Positions 8,667 to 18,379 are shown, counted from the stretch's first letter. The stretch: DNA of 64,000 bases from Dyadobacter sp. UC 10 (GCF_008369915.1 NZ_VSRN01000001.1:5886501-5950500); one strand, 5' to 3'. Notes: a model not told the origin generated them from the sequence alone. Translations and numbers: made by a program.

Positions 8667-9548
8667 TTATTTATATATTTCCTTCTTAGCAGCTTTGAAT
8701 GTATTGGTTAGTAAACCGCAGATCGTCATCAAGCCAACTCCTCCTGGAACAGGTGTAATGTAGCTAGTTTTTGGAGCAACGTCATTGAAATCAACGTCTC
8801 CTTTTATTGAGTATCCGCTCTTCTTGGTAGCGTCTGCAACGCGGGTAATGCCCACGTCTATCACAACCGCCCCTTCTTTCACGTAATCCGCTTTAATAAA
8901 GTCAGCGCGTCCCAAAGCCGCGATCAGGATGTCGGCGCTTTGACAGATTTCTTTCAGATTTTGCGTTTTACTATGGGTGATGGTAACGGTACAGTTACCG
9001 GGATAGCCATTTCGCTGCATTAATATACTCATCGGCAAGCCTACAATCTGGCTGCGACCAACTACCACGCAATGCTTGCCACTGGTTTCAATCTTTGCGC
9101 GGATCAGCATTTCGAGGATACCGAAAGGAGTCGCTGAAATGTACGCAGGTAACCCCTTGCACATCTTACCGACATTGACCGGGTGGAAACCGTCTACATC
9201 CTTTGCGGGATCAATTGCTTCCATCACCGTATTTTCGGAAATGTGAGCAGGGAGAGGAAGCTGCACGATAAAGCCATCCACGTCGGGATCGTTGTTCAGC
9301 GATTCTACGGCTTTCAGCAGCTCGGCCTCAGCGATACCTGGTTCGAACCGGAGCAGGGTAGAGGAGAACCCGATCTCCTCGCAGCTCCGGATTTTGGAAG
9401 CCACATATGTTTCACTAGCACCGTCACTGCCAACTAAAATAGCCGCCAGGTGTGGTTTTTTGCCGCCCCCGGCGACCCATTTTTCGACTTCTTCTTTTAT
9501 TTCGGATTTAATTTGGGAAGAAATGGCCTTCCCGTCGAGTAGTTGCAT
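8667..9548 (-). CDS. folD: Methylenetetrahydrofolate dehydrogenase/cyclohydrolase
   Basis: The 293-residue bifunctional enzyme interconverts 5,10-methylene-THF and 10-formyl-THF using NADP. Visible family motifs are the active-site stretch SETYVASKIRSCEEIGF with the catalytic Tyr/Lys, VDGFIVQLPLPAHI, KDVDGFHPVNVGKM, the dinucleotide-binding VVVGRSQIVGLPMSILM and TPVPGGVGLMTICGLL at the C terminus. Length is normal. It begins 3 bp after the sirtuin stop, so the two are probably one transcript, ended by the hairpin at 8599-8641. Confidence 0.97.
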   Translation of the reverse strand: MQLLDGKAISSQIKSEIKEEVEKWVAGGGKKPHLAAILVGSDGASETYVASKIRSCEEIGFSSTLLRFEPGIAEAELLKAVESLNNDPDVDGFIVQLPLPAHISENTVMEAIDPAKDVDGFHPVNVGKMCKGLPAYISATPFGILEMLIRAKIETSGKHCVVVGRSQIVGLPMSILMQRNGYPGNCTVTITHSKTQNLKEICQSADILIAALGRADFIKADYVKEGAVVIDVGITRVADATKKSGYSIKGDVDFNDVAPKTSYITPVPGGVGLMTICGLLTNTFKAAKKEIYK

Positions 9549-9551
9549 TCG

Positions 9552-10244
9552 CTATTGATCTGATAATAAATATTTCTTTGTCAAAATCTCCATTCCCGTC
9601 GAAGCTTTTTCCTGAATGAAAGTCATATTGGGTTTCAGGCGAATGTCCGGCTGGACGGGATCGATCAGATAAATCGGCCTGCCTGCGGGAACATAATGCA
9701 CCAGGCCTGCCGCCGGATAAACAGCCAGGGAAGTACCGATCACCAGGAAAATGTCCGCCTGCTCGGTCACATCCATCGCCACTTCCATCATCGGGACTTC
9801 TTCCCCGAACCAGACAATATGCGGGCGGAGCTGACTGCCTTCCTCACACAAATCACCCGTTTTAAGCTCCCAGGAAGTCATTTCATAAATGAGAGCGGGA
9901 TTTTTCGTACTGCGCGATTTGAAAAGCTCGCCATGCAAATGGATCACATGGGAAGAGCCGGCTACTTCATGCAGATTGTCAACATTTTGTGTGATGATCG
10001 TCACATCAAAATGTTTTTCCAGGTCAACCAGCGCGTAGTGTGCGGCATTTGGTTTCACTTCGTATGCCTGCTTTCTACGCTGGTTATAGAAATCCAGCAC
10101 AAGCTCCTGATTGCGGGCCCAGGCTTCGGGGGTTGCCACGTCTTCGATGCGGTAGTTGTCCCACAAGCCGCCGTTATCGCGAAAGGTACTAATGCCGCTT
10201 TCGGCGCTGATTCCCGCTCCGGAGAGCACTATGAGCTTTTTCAT
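9552..10244 (-). CDS. Sir2-family NAD-dependent protein deacylase (class III-like, no zinc cysteines)
   Basis: From the ATG at 10244 the protein has 230 residues beginning MKKLIVLSGAGISAESG; an upstream GTG at 10274 would add an unneeded 10 residues. Motifs are GAGISAESGISTFR, the NAD-binding TQNVDNLH and the catalytic His in HLHGELF (about residue 104). Y53 and R56 in DFYNQRR match the Tyr-x-x-Arg signature of class III sirtuins that remove succinyl or malonyl groups. The four zinc-binding cysteines usual between HGELF and LRPHIVWFGE are absent; only one Cys remains. It is transcribed with folD. Confidence 0.93.
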   Translation of the reverse strand: MKKLIVLSGAGISAESGISTFRDNGGLWDNYRIEDVATPEAWARNQELVLDFYNQRRKQAYEVKPNAAHYALVDLEKHFDVTIITQNVDNLHEVAGSSHVIHLHGELFKSRSTKNPALIYEMTSWELKTGDLCEEGSQLRPHIVWFGEEVPMMEVAMDVTEQADIFLVIGTSLAVYPAAGLVHYVPAGRPIYLIDPVQPDIRLKPNMTFIQEKASTGMEILTKKYLLSDQ

Positions 10245-10347
10245 TTTAATGTGTGTTTGTATTGGTTTTGCCACGAATGCACGAATGTAGCACTAATGTT
10301 ACTTGCTAATCTCTGGTCTTTACCTGTGGCTCATTCTCTGTTAATCA

Positions 10348-12741
10348 CTACTCTTTTTTTGCAGCTGGTTTCTTCGCAGCTGGTTTCTTTGCTGCTGGTT
10401 TTTTCGCTGCCGGAGCTTTCGCTGCTGGCTTTTTCGCACCTCTGCCCGCTGGTTTATCGGGTGTTTCCGCTGCCAGTTTCACAACTTCTTCATAAGTCAG
10501 GTCGGCCGGGCTGGTACCTTTCGGGATCTTCACGTTCTTTTTACCAAAAGCAATGTAAGGCCCATATTTTCCATTCAAAACCTTTGCATCGGCATCCTCT
10601 GCAAACTCCTTGATCGTCCGGTTACTGTCCTGCAGACGTTTCTCAGCGATAATTTCAACGAGTCTGTCTTCGGTAACAGCCATCGGATCATCGGTTTTTG
10701 CCAGGGAGAAATATTTCCCGTCATGCTTCACATAGGGTCCGAATTTCCCAATATTGACAATCAGCTCTTTATCTTCAAAAGTACCGACTTCACGCGGGAG
10801 CTTGAAAAGTTCAAATGCCTCATCCAGCGTGATCGATTCCATCAGCTGGCCTTTCTGCAGACTGGCGAACTTCGGTTTTTCTTCGTCTTCCGCATCGCCG
10901 ATCTGGACATATGGCCCGTACTTTCCGATGCGTACCGATACTTTCTTGCCGGTAGCAGGATCTTCTCCCAAGTCCCTGGAAGTCAGACTTCTGTCAATTG
11001 CTTCCTCTTTCGCTTCGGCTACTTTCTTTTGAAATGGCGTGTAAAAGTTTTTGATCATCTGACGCCAGGCGAGCTGTCCGTCAGCAATATTGTCAAAATC
11101 CTTTTCCACACTTGCAGTGAAGGAGTAATCGATAATATCCTGGAAATGGCTTACCAAAAAGTCATTGACAACCATTCCGGTGCTGGTAGGGAATAGCTTT
11201 GCCTTTTCCGAACCATAAATTTCTTTATTAACCTTGCTCTTGATCTGGTCGTTGGCCAGTGTGAACTCCTTGAACTCACGCTCCGTACCGGGCCGGTCTT
11301 CCTTTACGATATATTCCCTTTTGAGGATCGTCGAAATGGTAGGCGCGTACGTAGACGGCCGCCCGATACCCATTTCCTCCAGTTTCTTCACCAAACTCGC
11401 CTCCGTATAGCGCGGTGGGTTACGTGTGAAACGCTCTGTCGCCTTCATATCGCCAAGGTCCAGAACCTGACCGATATTCAGAGGAGGCAGCATTCCCTTC
11501 TGCTCTTCGTCTCCTTCTTCGTCGCTGGATTCCAGGTATACCTTTAGAAATCCTTCGAATTTGATCACTTCGCCTTGTGCTACCAATTCCTCCGGCGTGG
11601 TAGATATGCCAATCGTGGCGGTAGTTCTTTCCAGCTGTGCGTCAGACATCTGGGAAGCGATGGCGCGTTTCCAGATCAGTTCGTACAGTCGCTGTTCATT
11701 GCGGTCGCTGCTGGCCGATAGCGCTGAGAAATCCGTCGGGCGGATCGCTTCGTGCGCTTCCTGTGCCGATTCGGATTTCGTTTTGAATATCCTCTTATTA
11801 TAGTATTCCTGACCGTATTCCTTCGTAATCTGCTGCCTTGCTTTTTCCAGGGCTTCTTCCGACAAATTGGTAGAGTCGGTACGCATATAGGAAATTTTAC
11901 CAGCTTCGTACAGCCGCTGTGCGACAGTCATGGTCTGCGCTACTGAAAAGCTGAGCTTCCGGGAAGCTTCCTGTTGTAAAGTTGAAGTTGTGAATGGTGG
12001 TGCAGGTGTTTTTTTTGCAGGTTTTACTTCAAGATTTTTGATCGAAAATTGAGCGCCGATGCATCTTTCCAGAAACTTAACAGCTTCTTCCTCAGTAGTA
12101 AAGCTTTTTGAAAGTTCAGCATTGAGCACCTTGCCATTTCCCAAATTGAAATGAGCGGTTATTTTAAAGCTGTTTTTCGTTCTGAATGCATCAATTTCCC
12201 TTTCTCTCTCAACAATAATACGCACTGCAACAGATTGTACGCGGCCGGCAGAGAGGTTTGATTTACCAATCCTTATTTTTTTCCAAAGTACCGGAGACAG
12301 CTCATATCCCACCAGACGGTCGAGGATCCTGCGGGCTTGCTGGGCGTCCACGAGGTCTGTATCGATTACGCGGGGTTTGGTGATCGCATTTTGTAATGCG
12401 GTTTTGGTGATTTCCCTGAACACGATACGCTTGGTATCGTCGGGCAGGCCGAGTGCTTCTTTTAAATGCCACGAAATGGCTTCTCCTTCGCGGTCATCAT
12501 CCGTCGCAAGCCATACTTCAGCACCCTTTGCCAGTTTTTTTAGTTCGGAAATGACTTTGACCTTGTCCGACGAGATCTCATACGAGGGTTGAAATTCATG
12601 TTCAACATCCACGCCCATATCATGTTCCGGGAGGTCCCTGACGTGTCCGAAACTCGACTTAACGGTGAAATCCTGCCCTAAATAACTTTCAATGGTTTTG
12701 GCCTTCGCCGGTGACTCTACGATCACCAGATTTTTCGACAT
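10348..12741 (-). CDS. topA: DNA topoisomerase I with Lys/Ala-rich tail
   Basis: From the ATG at 12741 the protein has 797 residues starting MSKNLVIVESPAKAKTIESYLG (Toprim). The type IA core carries the active-site Tyr in KISYMRTDSTNLS. Instead of Cys4 zinc ribbons, the C-terminal part has three GKYGPY-type repeats (GKYGPYVQIG, GKFGPYVKHDG, GKYGPYIAFG) and then a basic tail of AAKKP units. The upstream in-frame start at 12804 adds a stretch with no family match and is not preferred. It relaxes negative supercoils. It precedes the sirtuin gene by about 100 bp. Confidence 0.96.
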   Translation of the reverse strand: MSKNLVIVESPAKAKTIESYLGQDFTVKSSFGHVRDLPEHDMGVDVEHEFQPSYEISSDKVKVISELKKLAKGAEVWLATDDDREGEAISWHLKEALGLPDDTKRIVFREITKTALQNAITKPRVIDTDLVDAQQARRILDRLVGYELSPVLWKKIRIGKSNLSAGRVQSVAVRIIVEREREIDAFRTKNSFKITAHFNLGNGKVLNAELSKSFTTEEEAVKFLERCIGAQFSIKNLEVKPAKKTPAPPFTTSTLQQEASRKLSFSVAQTMTVAQRLYEAGKISYMRTDSTNLSEEALEKARQQITKEYGQEYYNKRIFKTKSESAQEAHEAIRPTDFSALSASSDRNEQRLYELIWKRAIASQMSDAQLERTTATIGISTTPEELVAQGEVIKFEGFLKVYLESSDEEGDEEQKGMLPPLNIGQVLDLGDMKATERFTRNPPRYTEASLVKKLEEMGIGRPSTYAPTISTILKREYIVKEDRPGTEREFKEFTLANDQIKSKVNKEIYGSEKAKLFPTSTGMVVNDFLVSHFQDIIDYSFTASVEKDFDNIADGQLAWRQMIKNFYTPFQKKVAEAKEEAIDRSLTSRDLGEDPATGKKVSVRIGKYGPYVQIGDAEDEEKPKFASLQKGQLMESITLDEAFELFKLPREVGTFEDKELIVNIGKFGPYVKHDGKYFSLAKTDDPMAVTEDRLVEIIAEKRLQDSNRTIKEFAEDADAKVLNGKYGPYIAFGKKNVKIPKGTSPADLTYEEVVKLAAETPDKPAGRGAKKPAAKAPAAKKPAAKKPAAKKPAAKKE
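10350..10440 (-). repeat. Tandem AAKKP-coding repeat in the topA 3' end
   Basis: About five imperfect 15-bp units coding for A-A-K-K-P run to the topA stop. They give a lysine-rich, histone-H1-like tail that probably increases DNA affinity. Codons vary between units (gctgctggt, gcagctggt), so this is not a recent expansion. Confidence 0.8.
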
Positions 12742-13110
12742 AATTTTGGATTTAAGGAATCTGGTAGCACTTTGAATGTCCAAATATAGGGCACAATCCA
12801 ACAAAAAATCAAAGCTGCCGTAAAAGGAGGGGCAAAATATAAGGGTAGAAGTTCAGTATTCAGGTCAAATGTTTTAATAACGAATGAAATAAAGTCAGGG
12901 CGAGAACAAAAAGAAATGGGGGCGGGTTATCTATATGTACCGTTAGAATATAATGATGCTAAATAGTGGGTAAAATCTGGCAAATACCCGGCGTATATTG
13001 GGTAAATTCGTAATTTTGCGCGTTTTCTTAACAACAAATAATCCATTTACAGTTAATTAATATGGCTTTTCATTTACACATGATGAAACGTCATTGAAAA
13101 GAACTCTATC
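12742..13110 (+). promoter_or_regulatory. Intergenic region before acnB with a candidate -7 element
   Basis: This 369-bp region separates divergent topA and acnB. TAATTTTG at 13011-13018 fits the Bacteroidota -7 consensus TAnnTTTG; no clear TTG lies 20 bp before it, so support is partial. It would give a leader of about 85 nt before the acnB ATG. No open frame or repeat of note is present in the rest. Confidence 0.35.
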
Positions 13111-15882
13111 ATGAACATTTATAAGGACTACATTCAGGAGATTGAAGAAAGAAAGACCCAGGGGCTTCATCCAAAGCCAATTGATGGCGCAGAATTACTT
13201 GGAGAGATCATCGCGCAGATCAAAGATCCCGCAAATGAATATCGGGAAGATTCTCTTAAATTTTTTATTTACAACACCTTACCGGGAACCACAAGTGCAG
13301 CTGAGGTTAAGGCCAGATTTCTGAAAGAAATTATTTTAGGAGAGTCAGTACTTGAAGAAATATCACCTGCCTTTGCCTTTGAATTGCTGTCGCATATGAA
13401 AGGCGGCCCTTCAATCGGGGTGTTGCTGGATCTTGCCCTCGGTGAGGACCTTTCTATTGCCAAGCAGGCTGCCGAAGTTCTTAAAACTCAGGTTTACCTT
13501 TATGACGCAGATACAGACCGTTTGAAAGAAGCTTTCAAAAACGGTAATGAGGTTGCGAAGGAAATTTTAGAAAGTTATGCACGCGCTGAATTCTTCACGA
13601 AGCTGCCCGAAGTTCCGGAAGAAATCAAAATCGTTACCTTCATTGCTGGTGAGGGAGATATTTCGACCGATTTGCTCTCTCCCGGTAACCAGGCCCACTC
13701 CCGGTCGGACCGTGAATTGCATGGTCAATGTATGATTACAACCGCTGCACAAAAGCAGATCAAGGCATTGCAGGAGGAACATCCTGACAAAAGTGTGATG
13801 CTGGTCGCCGAAAAGGGCACTATGGGTGTAGGTTCATCCAGGATGTCAGGCGTAAATAATGTGGCGCTCTGGACCGGTAAGCAGGCCAGCCCATATGTTC
13901 CGTTTGTCAATATCGCACCGATCGTCGGAGGTACAAATGGTATCTCTCCGATTTTCCTTACTACTGTTGACGTGACAGGCGGTATCGGTATCGACCTGAA
14001 AAACTGGGTTAAGAAAGTGGACGAGAACGGGAACATCGTTCGCAACGAAAGTGGAGATCCTGTTTTGGAAGAAGTTTACGCTGTCGCTACCGGCACTGTG
14101 CTTACTATTAATACAAAAACAAAGAAACTTTATAAAGGCGACCAGGAACTGATCGACATTTCCAGGGCGCTTACTCCTCAGAAAAAAGAGTTTATCAGAG
14201 CCGGCGGATCCTATGCTATCGTATTCGGTAAAAAGATCCAGACTGTCGCGGCGAAGATATTAGGTATTGAGCCTACTCCTGTATTCGCCGCGTCAAAAGA
14301 AATTTCTAATGAGGGACAGGGGCTGACAGCCGTAGAGAAAATATTTAACAGAAATGCAGTCGGTACTACTCCGGGTAAAGTTTTGCATGCTGGTTCAGAT
14401 GTTCGGGTAGAGGTTAATATCGTCGGTTCTCAGGATACGACTGGCCTTATGACCGCTCAGGAACTGGAATCTATGGCCGCCACAACGATTTCACCCATCG
14501 TAGATGGTGCATACCAATCAGGCTGTCACACTGCTTCGGTCTGGGATAAAAAGGCGCAGGCTAACATTCCGAAACTGATGAAGTTCATGAATGATTTCGG
14601 CCTGATTACTGCGCGTGACCCGAAAGGGGAATATCATTCAATGACTGACGTGATCCATAAAGTGCTTAACGACATTACTGTCGACGAGTGGGCGATCATC
14701 ATCGGCGGCGACTCTCATACGAGGATGTCAAAAGGTGTTGCTTTTGGTGCGGATTCAGGAACTGTTGCGATTGCACTGGCTACCGGCGAGGTATCGATGC
14801 CGATTCCCGAATCGGTAAAAGTAATGTTCAAGGGCGATATGAAGGATCATATGGATTTCCGTGATGTGGTGCATGCTACACAAGCTCAGATGCTCCAGCA
14901 GTTTGGCGGAGAGAATGTATTCCAGGGCCGGATCATCGAAGTACACCTGGGTACGCTGCCAGCTGATCAGGCATTTACATTTACGGATTGGACAGCAGAA
15001 ATGAAGGCGAAGGCTTCCATCTGTATTTCCGAAGACGATACCCTGATCGAATCACTGGAAATTGCGAAAAACAGGATCCAGATCATGATCGATAAGGGAA
15101 TGGAAAACCACAAGCAGGTTTTGCAGGGATTGATTAACAGAGCAGATAAGAGAATTGCTGAAATTAAGTCAGGCGAAAAACCTGCGCTGGTGCCGGATGC
15201 GAATGCAAAATATTATGCAGAGGTTGTTATTGACCTGGATGTGATCGTAGAGCCAATGATTGCGGATCCCGATGTTAACAATAAAGACGTTTCCAAAAGA
15301 TATACGCACGATACAATTCGTCCGATTTCTTTCTATGGGGATGAGAAAAAAGTTGATCTTGGATTTGTCGGTTCCTGCATGGTTCACAAGGGTGACCTGA
15401 AAATCGTGTCGCAGATGCTCAGAAATCTGGAAGAGCAGCAGGGTAAAGTAGAGTTTCATGCCCCGCTCGTGGTAGCTGCGCCTACTTATAATATTATTGA
15501 AGAATTGAAGAATGAAGGTGACTGGGATGTATTGCAAAAATATTCCGGTTTCGAATTCGATGATAAAGCCCCGAAAGTCGCGGCGCGTACGGAATACGAA
15601 AATATGATGTATCTGGAACGTCCGGGCTGTAACCTGTGCATGGGTAACCAGGAAAAAGCGGCCAAAGGAGATACGGTTCTGGCAACTTCGACGCGTCTTT
15701 TCCAGGGTAGGGTAGTGGAAGATTCTGACCGTAAAAAAGGCGAATCGCTGCTCGCATCCACACCGGTCGTCGTTCTTTCTGCAATCCTTGGAAGAATCCC
15801 GAATATGGATGAATATAAGGCGGCTGTTGTAGGTATTGAATTGACCAAATTCGCTCCTCCTGTCAAGCAATTAAGCAGATAG
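13111..15882 (+). CDS. acnB: Aconitate hydratase B / 2-methylisocitrate dehydratase
   Basis: The 923-residue protein starts MNIYKDYIQEIEERKTQGLH and has the AcnB order: N-terminal HEAT-like domain, swivel domain, then the Fe-S catalytic domains. Iron-sulphur ligands appear in YQSGCHTASVWDKK and in ERPGCNLCMGNQEKA, where CxxC supplies two cysteines. It isomerises citrate to isocitrate in the TCA cycle; AcnB can also act on 2-methylcitrate cycle intermediates. It is followed at 58 bp by a second aconitase of a different class on the same strand. Confidence 0.96.
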   Translation: MNIYKDYIQEIEERKTQGLHPKPIDGAELLGEIIAQIKDPANEYREDSLKFFIYNTLPGTTSAAEVKARFLKEIILGESVLEEISPAFAFELLSHMKGGPSIGVLLDLALGEDLSIAKQAAEVLKTQVYLYDADTDRLKEAFKNGNEVAKEILESYARAEFFTKLPEVPEEIKIVTFIAGEGDISTDLLSPGNQAHSRSDRELHGQCMITTAAQKQIKALQEEHPDKSVMLVAEKGTMGVGSSRMSGVNNVALWTGKQASPYVPFVNIAPIVGGTNGISPIFLTTVDVTGGIGIDLKNWVKKVDENGNIVRNESGDPVLEEVYAVATGTVLTINTKTKKLYKGDQELIDISRALTPQKKEFIRAGGSYAIVFGKKIQTVAAKILGIEPTPVFAASKEISNEGQGLTAVEKIFNRNAVGTTPGKVLHAGSDVRVEVNIVGSQDTTGLMTAQELESMAATTISPIVDGAYQSGCHTASVWDKKAQANIPKLMKFMNDFGLITARDPKGEYHSMTDVIHKVLNDITVDEWAIIIGGDSHTRMSKGVAFGADSGTVAIALATGEVSMPIPESVKVMFKGDMKDHMDFRDVVHATQAQMLQQFGGENVFQGRIIEVHLGTLPADQAFTFTDWTAEMKAKASICISEDDTLIESLEIAKNRIQIMIDKGMENHKQVLQGLINRADKRIAEIKSGEKPALVPDANAKYYAEVVIDLDVIVEPMIADPDVNNKDVSKRYTHDTIRPISFYGDEKKVDLGFVGSCMVHKGDLKIVSQMLRNLEEQQGKVEFHAPLVVAAPTYNIIEELKNEGDWDVLQKYSGFEFDDKAPKVAARTEYENMMYLERPGCNLCMGNQEKAAKGDTVLATSTRLFQGRVVEDSDRKKGESLLASTPVVVLSAILGRIPNMDEYKAAVVGIELTKFAPPVKQLSR

Positions 15883-15939
15883 TCGTTGCTTGGTACAATT
15901 GTTGACAAACGTGAATGTGTAAACATTAATTTGAGAAAT

Positions 15940-18207
15940 ATGGCGTTTGACTTAGATATGATAAAGGGCGTTTATGCCCGCATGGAAGAAAGAGTGGGGG
16001 CTGCCCGTAAAATTGTTGGGCGACCTCTGACCCTGGCGGAGAAAATTCTATATTCCCATTTGTGGGAAGGAACCCCTTCTCAGACTTATGAAAGGGGAAA
16101 GTCATATGTGGATTTCGCCCCTGACCGCGTAGCGATGCAGGATGCAACTGCACAGATGGCCCTTCTGCAATTTATGCAGGCAGGCAGGCCACAGGTTGCG
16201 GTTCCTTCTACGGTGCACTGCGATCACCTGATCCAGGCAGAAGTAGGCGCAGCGCAGGATTTGAAGAATGCGGTTGATAAAAATAAGGAGGTTTACGATT
16301 TCCTTTCCTCTGTTTCCAATAAATATGGTCTCGGTTTCTGGCGCGCGGGTGCCGGTATTATTCATCAGGTCGTACTTGAAAACTATGCATTCCCGGGCGG
16401 TATGATGATCGGTACCGATTCTCATACCCCAAATGCGGGCGGTTTGGGAATGATCGCGATCGGCGTCGGCGGGGCGGATGCCTCTGATGTGATGTCAGGA
16501 CTTGCGTGGGAATTGAAAATGCCGAGACTGATTGGTGTAAAACTGACCGGCAAATTAAGTGGCTGGACTGCTGCCAAAGATGTAATTCTTTGGGTAGCGG
16601 GGCAGCTGACCGTAAAAGGCGGCACTGGTTATGTAGTTGAGTATTTTGGTGACGGTGCCGAAAATATCTCGGCTACTGGTAAAGCAACTATCTGCAACAT
16701 GGGTGCTGAGATCGGTGCTACCACCTCCATCTTTGCCTACGATGAGAAGAGTGCGGCTTACCTGAGAGGTACGGAGCGTGCGGAAATCGCAGACGCTGCG
16801 GACGCGATCAGACAGCATCTACGCTCCGACGATGCGGTATACGCCGATCCTGTAACTTATTACGATCAACTGATAGAGCTGGATCTTTCTACGCTGGAGC
16901 CGCATATCAACGGACCATTTACGCCGGATCTGGCATGGCCACTCTCCAAATTTGCAACAGCAGTGAAAGAAAACGGCTGGCCGGAAGTCCTTTCGGTTGG
17001 ATTGATCGGTTCCTGTACCAACTCCTCTTATGAAGACGTAAGCCGTGCGGCTTCGCTGGCACAGCAGGCTGTTGATAAAAAGTTAAAAGTAAGTTCTGAA
17101 TATACCATTACCCCTGGTTCTGAGCTGGTTAGGTATACAGTTGACCGCGATGGTTTCCTGGATACCTTCGCACAGATCGGCGGTGTGGTTCTGGCAAATG
17201 CGTGCGGCCCCTGTATTGGCCAATGGGCACGTCACGGCGCGGAAAAGGGAGAGAAAAATTCAATTATTACTTCGTTCAACCGTAACTTTTCGAAACGTGC
17301 GGATGGTAACCCGAATACCCACTCATTCGTTGCTTCGCCGGAAATCGTAACCGCGATGGCAATCGCCGGCCGTCTTACATTCGATCCGCGTACCGACAAG
17401 CTGATCAATGTGGATGGAGAAGAGGTAATGCTCGACGAACCAAGTGGTCTGGAACTTCCAACACACGGATTTGCAGTGGAGGACGCAGGATACCAGGCGC
17501 CGGCGGAAGATCCGAGTCAGGTCCAGGTTTTGGTAAGCCCTACTTCCGACCGTCTGCAATTGCTTGAACCGTTTCCTGAATGGGAGGGAACAGATCTGAA
17601 AGGCCTTAAATTGCTGATCAAAGCAAAAGGTAAGTGTACTACTGACCATATTTCGATGGCTGGGCCCTGGTTGAAATACCGCGGTCACCTTGATAATATC
17701 TCAAATAATATGCTGATCGGTGCGGTCAACTTCTATAATGAGAAAACCAATACCGTTAAGAACCAGCTTGACAACCAATATGCAGGCGTACCTGACGTTC
17801 AGCGCGATTACAAGGCGCATGGAATCGGGACGATCGTAGTGGGTGACGAAAACTACGGCGAAGGATCATCCCGCGAGCACGCCGCCATGGAGCCACGCTT
17901 TCTTGGTGTGCGCGCGATTCTGACAAAATCTTTCGCCCGTATCCACGAAACGAACCTGAAAAAGCAGGGTATGCTGGCGCTTACATTCGCCAACACGGCA
18001 GATTATGACAAGATCCAGGAAGATGATACCATCGATATCCTGGGCCTCGAAACCTTCTCAGAAGGCCAGCCTCTAACGATCGTTTTGCACCACAACGATG
18101 GTACAAATGAAGAGTTTCCGGTTAACCATACCTATAATGAACAACAGATCGAATGGTTCAAAGCAGGTTCGGCACTGAATATTATTCGCCGGTCGGTGGG
18201 AGCGTAA
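15940..18207 (+). CDS. Aconitate hydratase, mitochondrial (ACO2) type
   Basis: From the ATG at 15940 the protein has 755 residues (MAFDLDMIKGVYARMEERVG). A TTG at 15886 would extend it by 18 residues without family support. Fe-S ligands lie in LIGSCTNSSYEDV and in ANACGPCIGQW; the swivel domain carries NYGEGSSREHAAMEPRFLG. Length and motifs fit the mitochondrial-type aconitase (TIGR01340-like) rather than AcnA/IRP. It probably shares the acnB transcript and ends at the terminator at 18223-18263. Why both enzymes are kept is not shown by the sequence; different oxygen or iron stability is a plausible reason. Confidence 0.94.
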   Translation: MAFDLDMIKGVYARMEERVGAARKIVGRPLTLAEKILYSHLWEGTPSQTYERGKSYVDFAPDRVAMQDATAQMALLQFMQAGRPQVAVPSTVHCDHLIQAEVGAAQDLKNAVDKNKEVYDFLSSVSNKYGLGFWRAGAGIIHQVVLENYAFPGGMMIGTDSHTPNAGGLGMIAIGVGGADASDVMSGLAWELKMPRLIGVKLTGKLSGWTAAKDVILWVAGQLTVKGGTGYVVEYFGDGAENISATGKATICNMGAEIGATTSIFAYDEKSAAYLRGTERAEIADAADAIRQHLRSDDAVYADPVTYYDQLIELDLSTLEPHINGPFTPDLAWPLSKFATAVKENGWPEVLSVGLIGSCTNSSYEDVSRAASLAQQAVDKKLKVSSEYTITPGSELVRYTVDRDGFLDTFAQIGGVVLANACGPCIGQWARHGAEKGEKNSIITSFNRNFSKRADGNPNTHSFVASPEIVTAMAIAGRLTFDPRTDKLINVDGEEVMLDEPSGLELPTHGFAVEDAGYQAPAEDPSQVQVLVSPTSDRLQLLEPFPEWEGTDLKGLKLLIKAKGKCTTDHISMAGPWLKYRGHLDNISNNMLIGAVNFYNEKTNTVKNQLDNQYAGVPDVQRDYKAHGIGTIVVGDENYGEGSSREHAAMEPRFLGVRAILTKSFARIHETNLKKQGMLALTFANTADYDKIQEDDTIDILGLETFSEGQPLTIVLHHNDGTNEEFPVNHTYNEQQIEWFKAGSALNIIRRSVGA

Positions 18208-18222
18208 ATTTCAAGTCATCGT

Positions 18223-18263
18223 CACAAAACAGGCGCTTTCCGTATGGGAGCGCCTGTTTTGTG
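18223..18263 (+). terminator. Strong terminator-like hairpin after the aconitase genes
   Basis: A perfect 15-bp inverted repeat (CACAAAACAGGCGCT / AGCGCCTGTTTTGTG) encloses an 11-base loop, 16 bp after the stop codon. The TTTT in the right arm helps termination on the plus strand; the AAAA in the left arm makes it usable on the other strand too. Confidence 0.85.
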
Positions 18264-18272
18264 TGGTTGGCT

Positions 18273-18379
18273 TTTAGCTGTTGGCTATTAGCTGTTGGCT
18301 ATTAGGTACTGTTAAGTTGATGACAGCATTTTGGCAAACCGCAAACCTCTAATTGCTAATAGCTAACCGCCAACAGCTA
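18273..18379. repeat. Intergenic inverted repeat with tandem TTAGCTGTTGGCTA units
   Basis: The left arm has two tandem copies of a 14-bp unit TTAGCTGTTGGCTA (about 18274-18305). The right arm (about 18349-18379) is an imperfect reverse complement, CTAATAGCTAACCGCCAACAGCTA in two pieces, and includes the lspA stop codon at 18377-18379. The arms are separated by about 43 bp. It lies between convergent genes and looks like a mobile or REP-like intergenic element. Confidence 0.7.

Noticed and set aside
9696..10613. Open plus-strand frame of 305 codons opposite the sirtuin and topA genes
   Set aside because: It is antisense to two clear conserved genes, has no recognisable domain and follows their codon pattern; it is a shadow frame.
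15169..15870. Open minus-strand frames of up to 233 codons within acnB
   Set aside because: They are the antisense of conserved AcnB sequence and have no independent start signal or domain.
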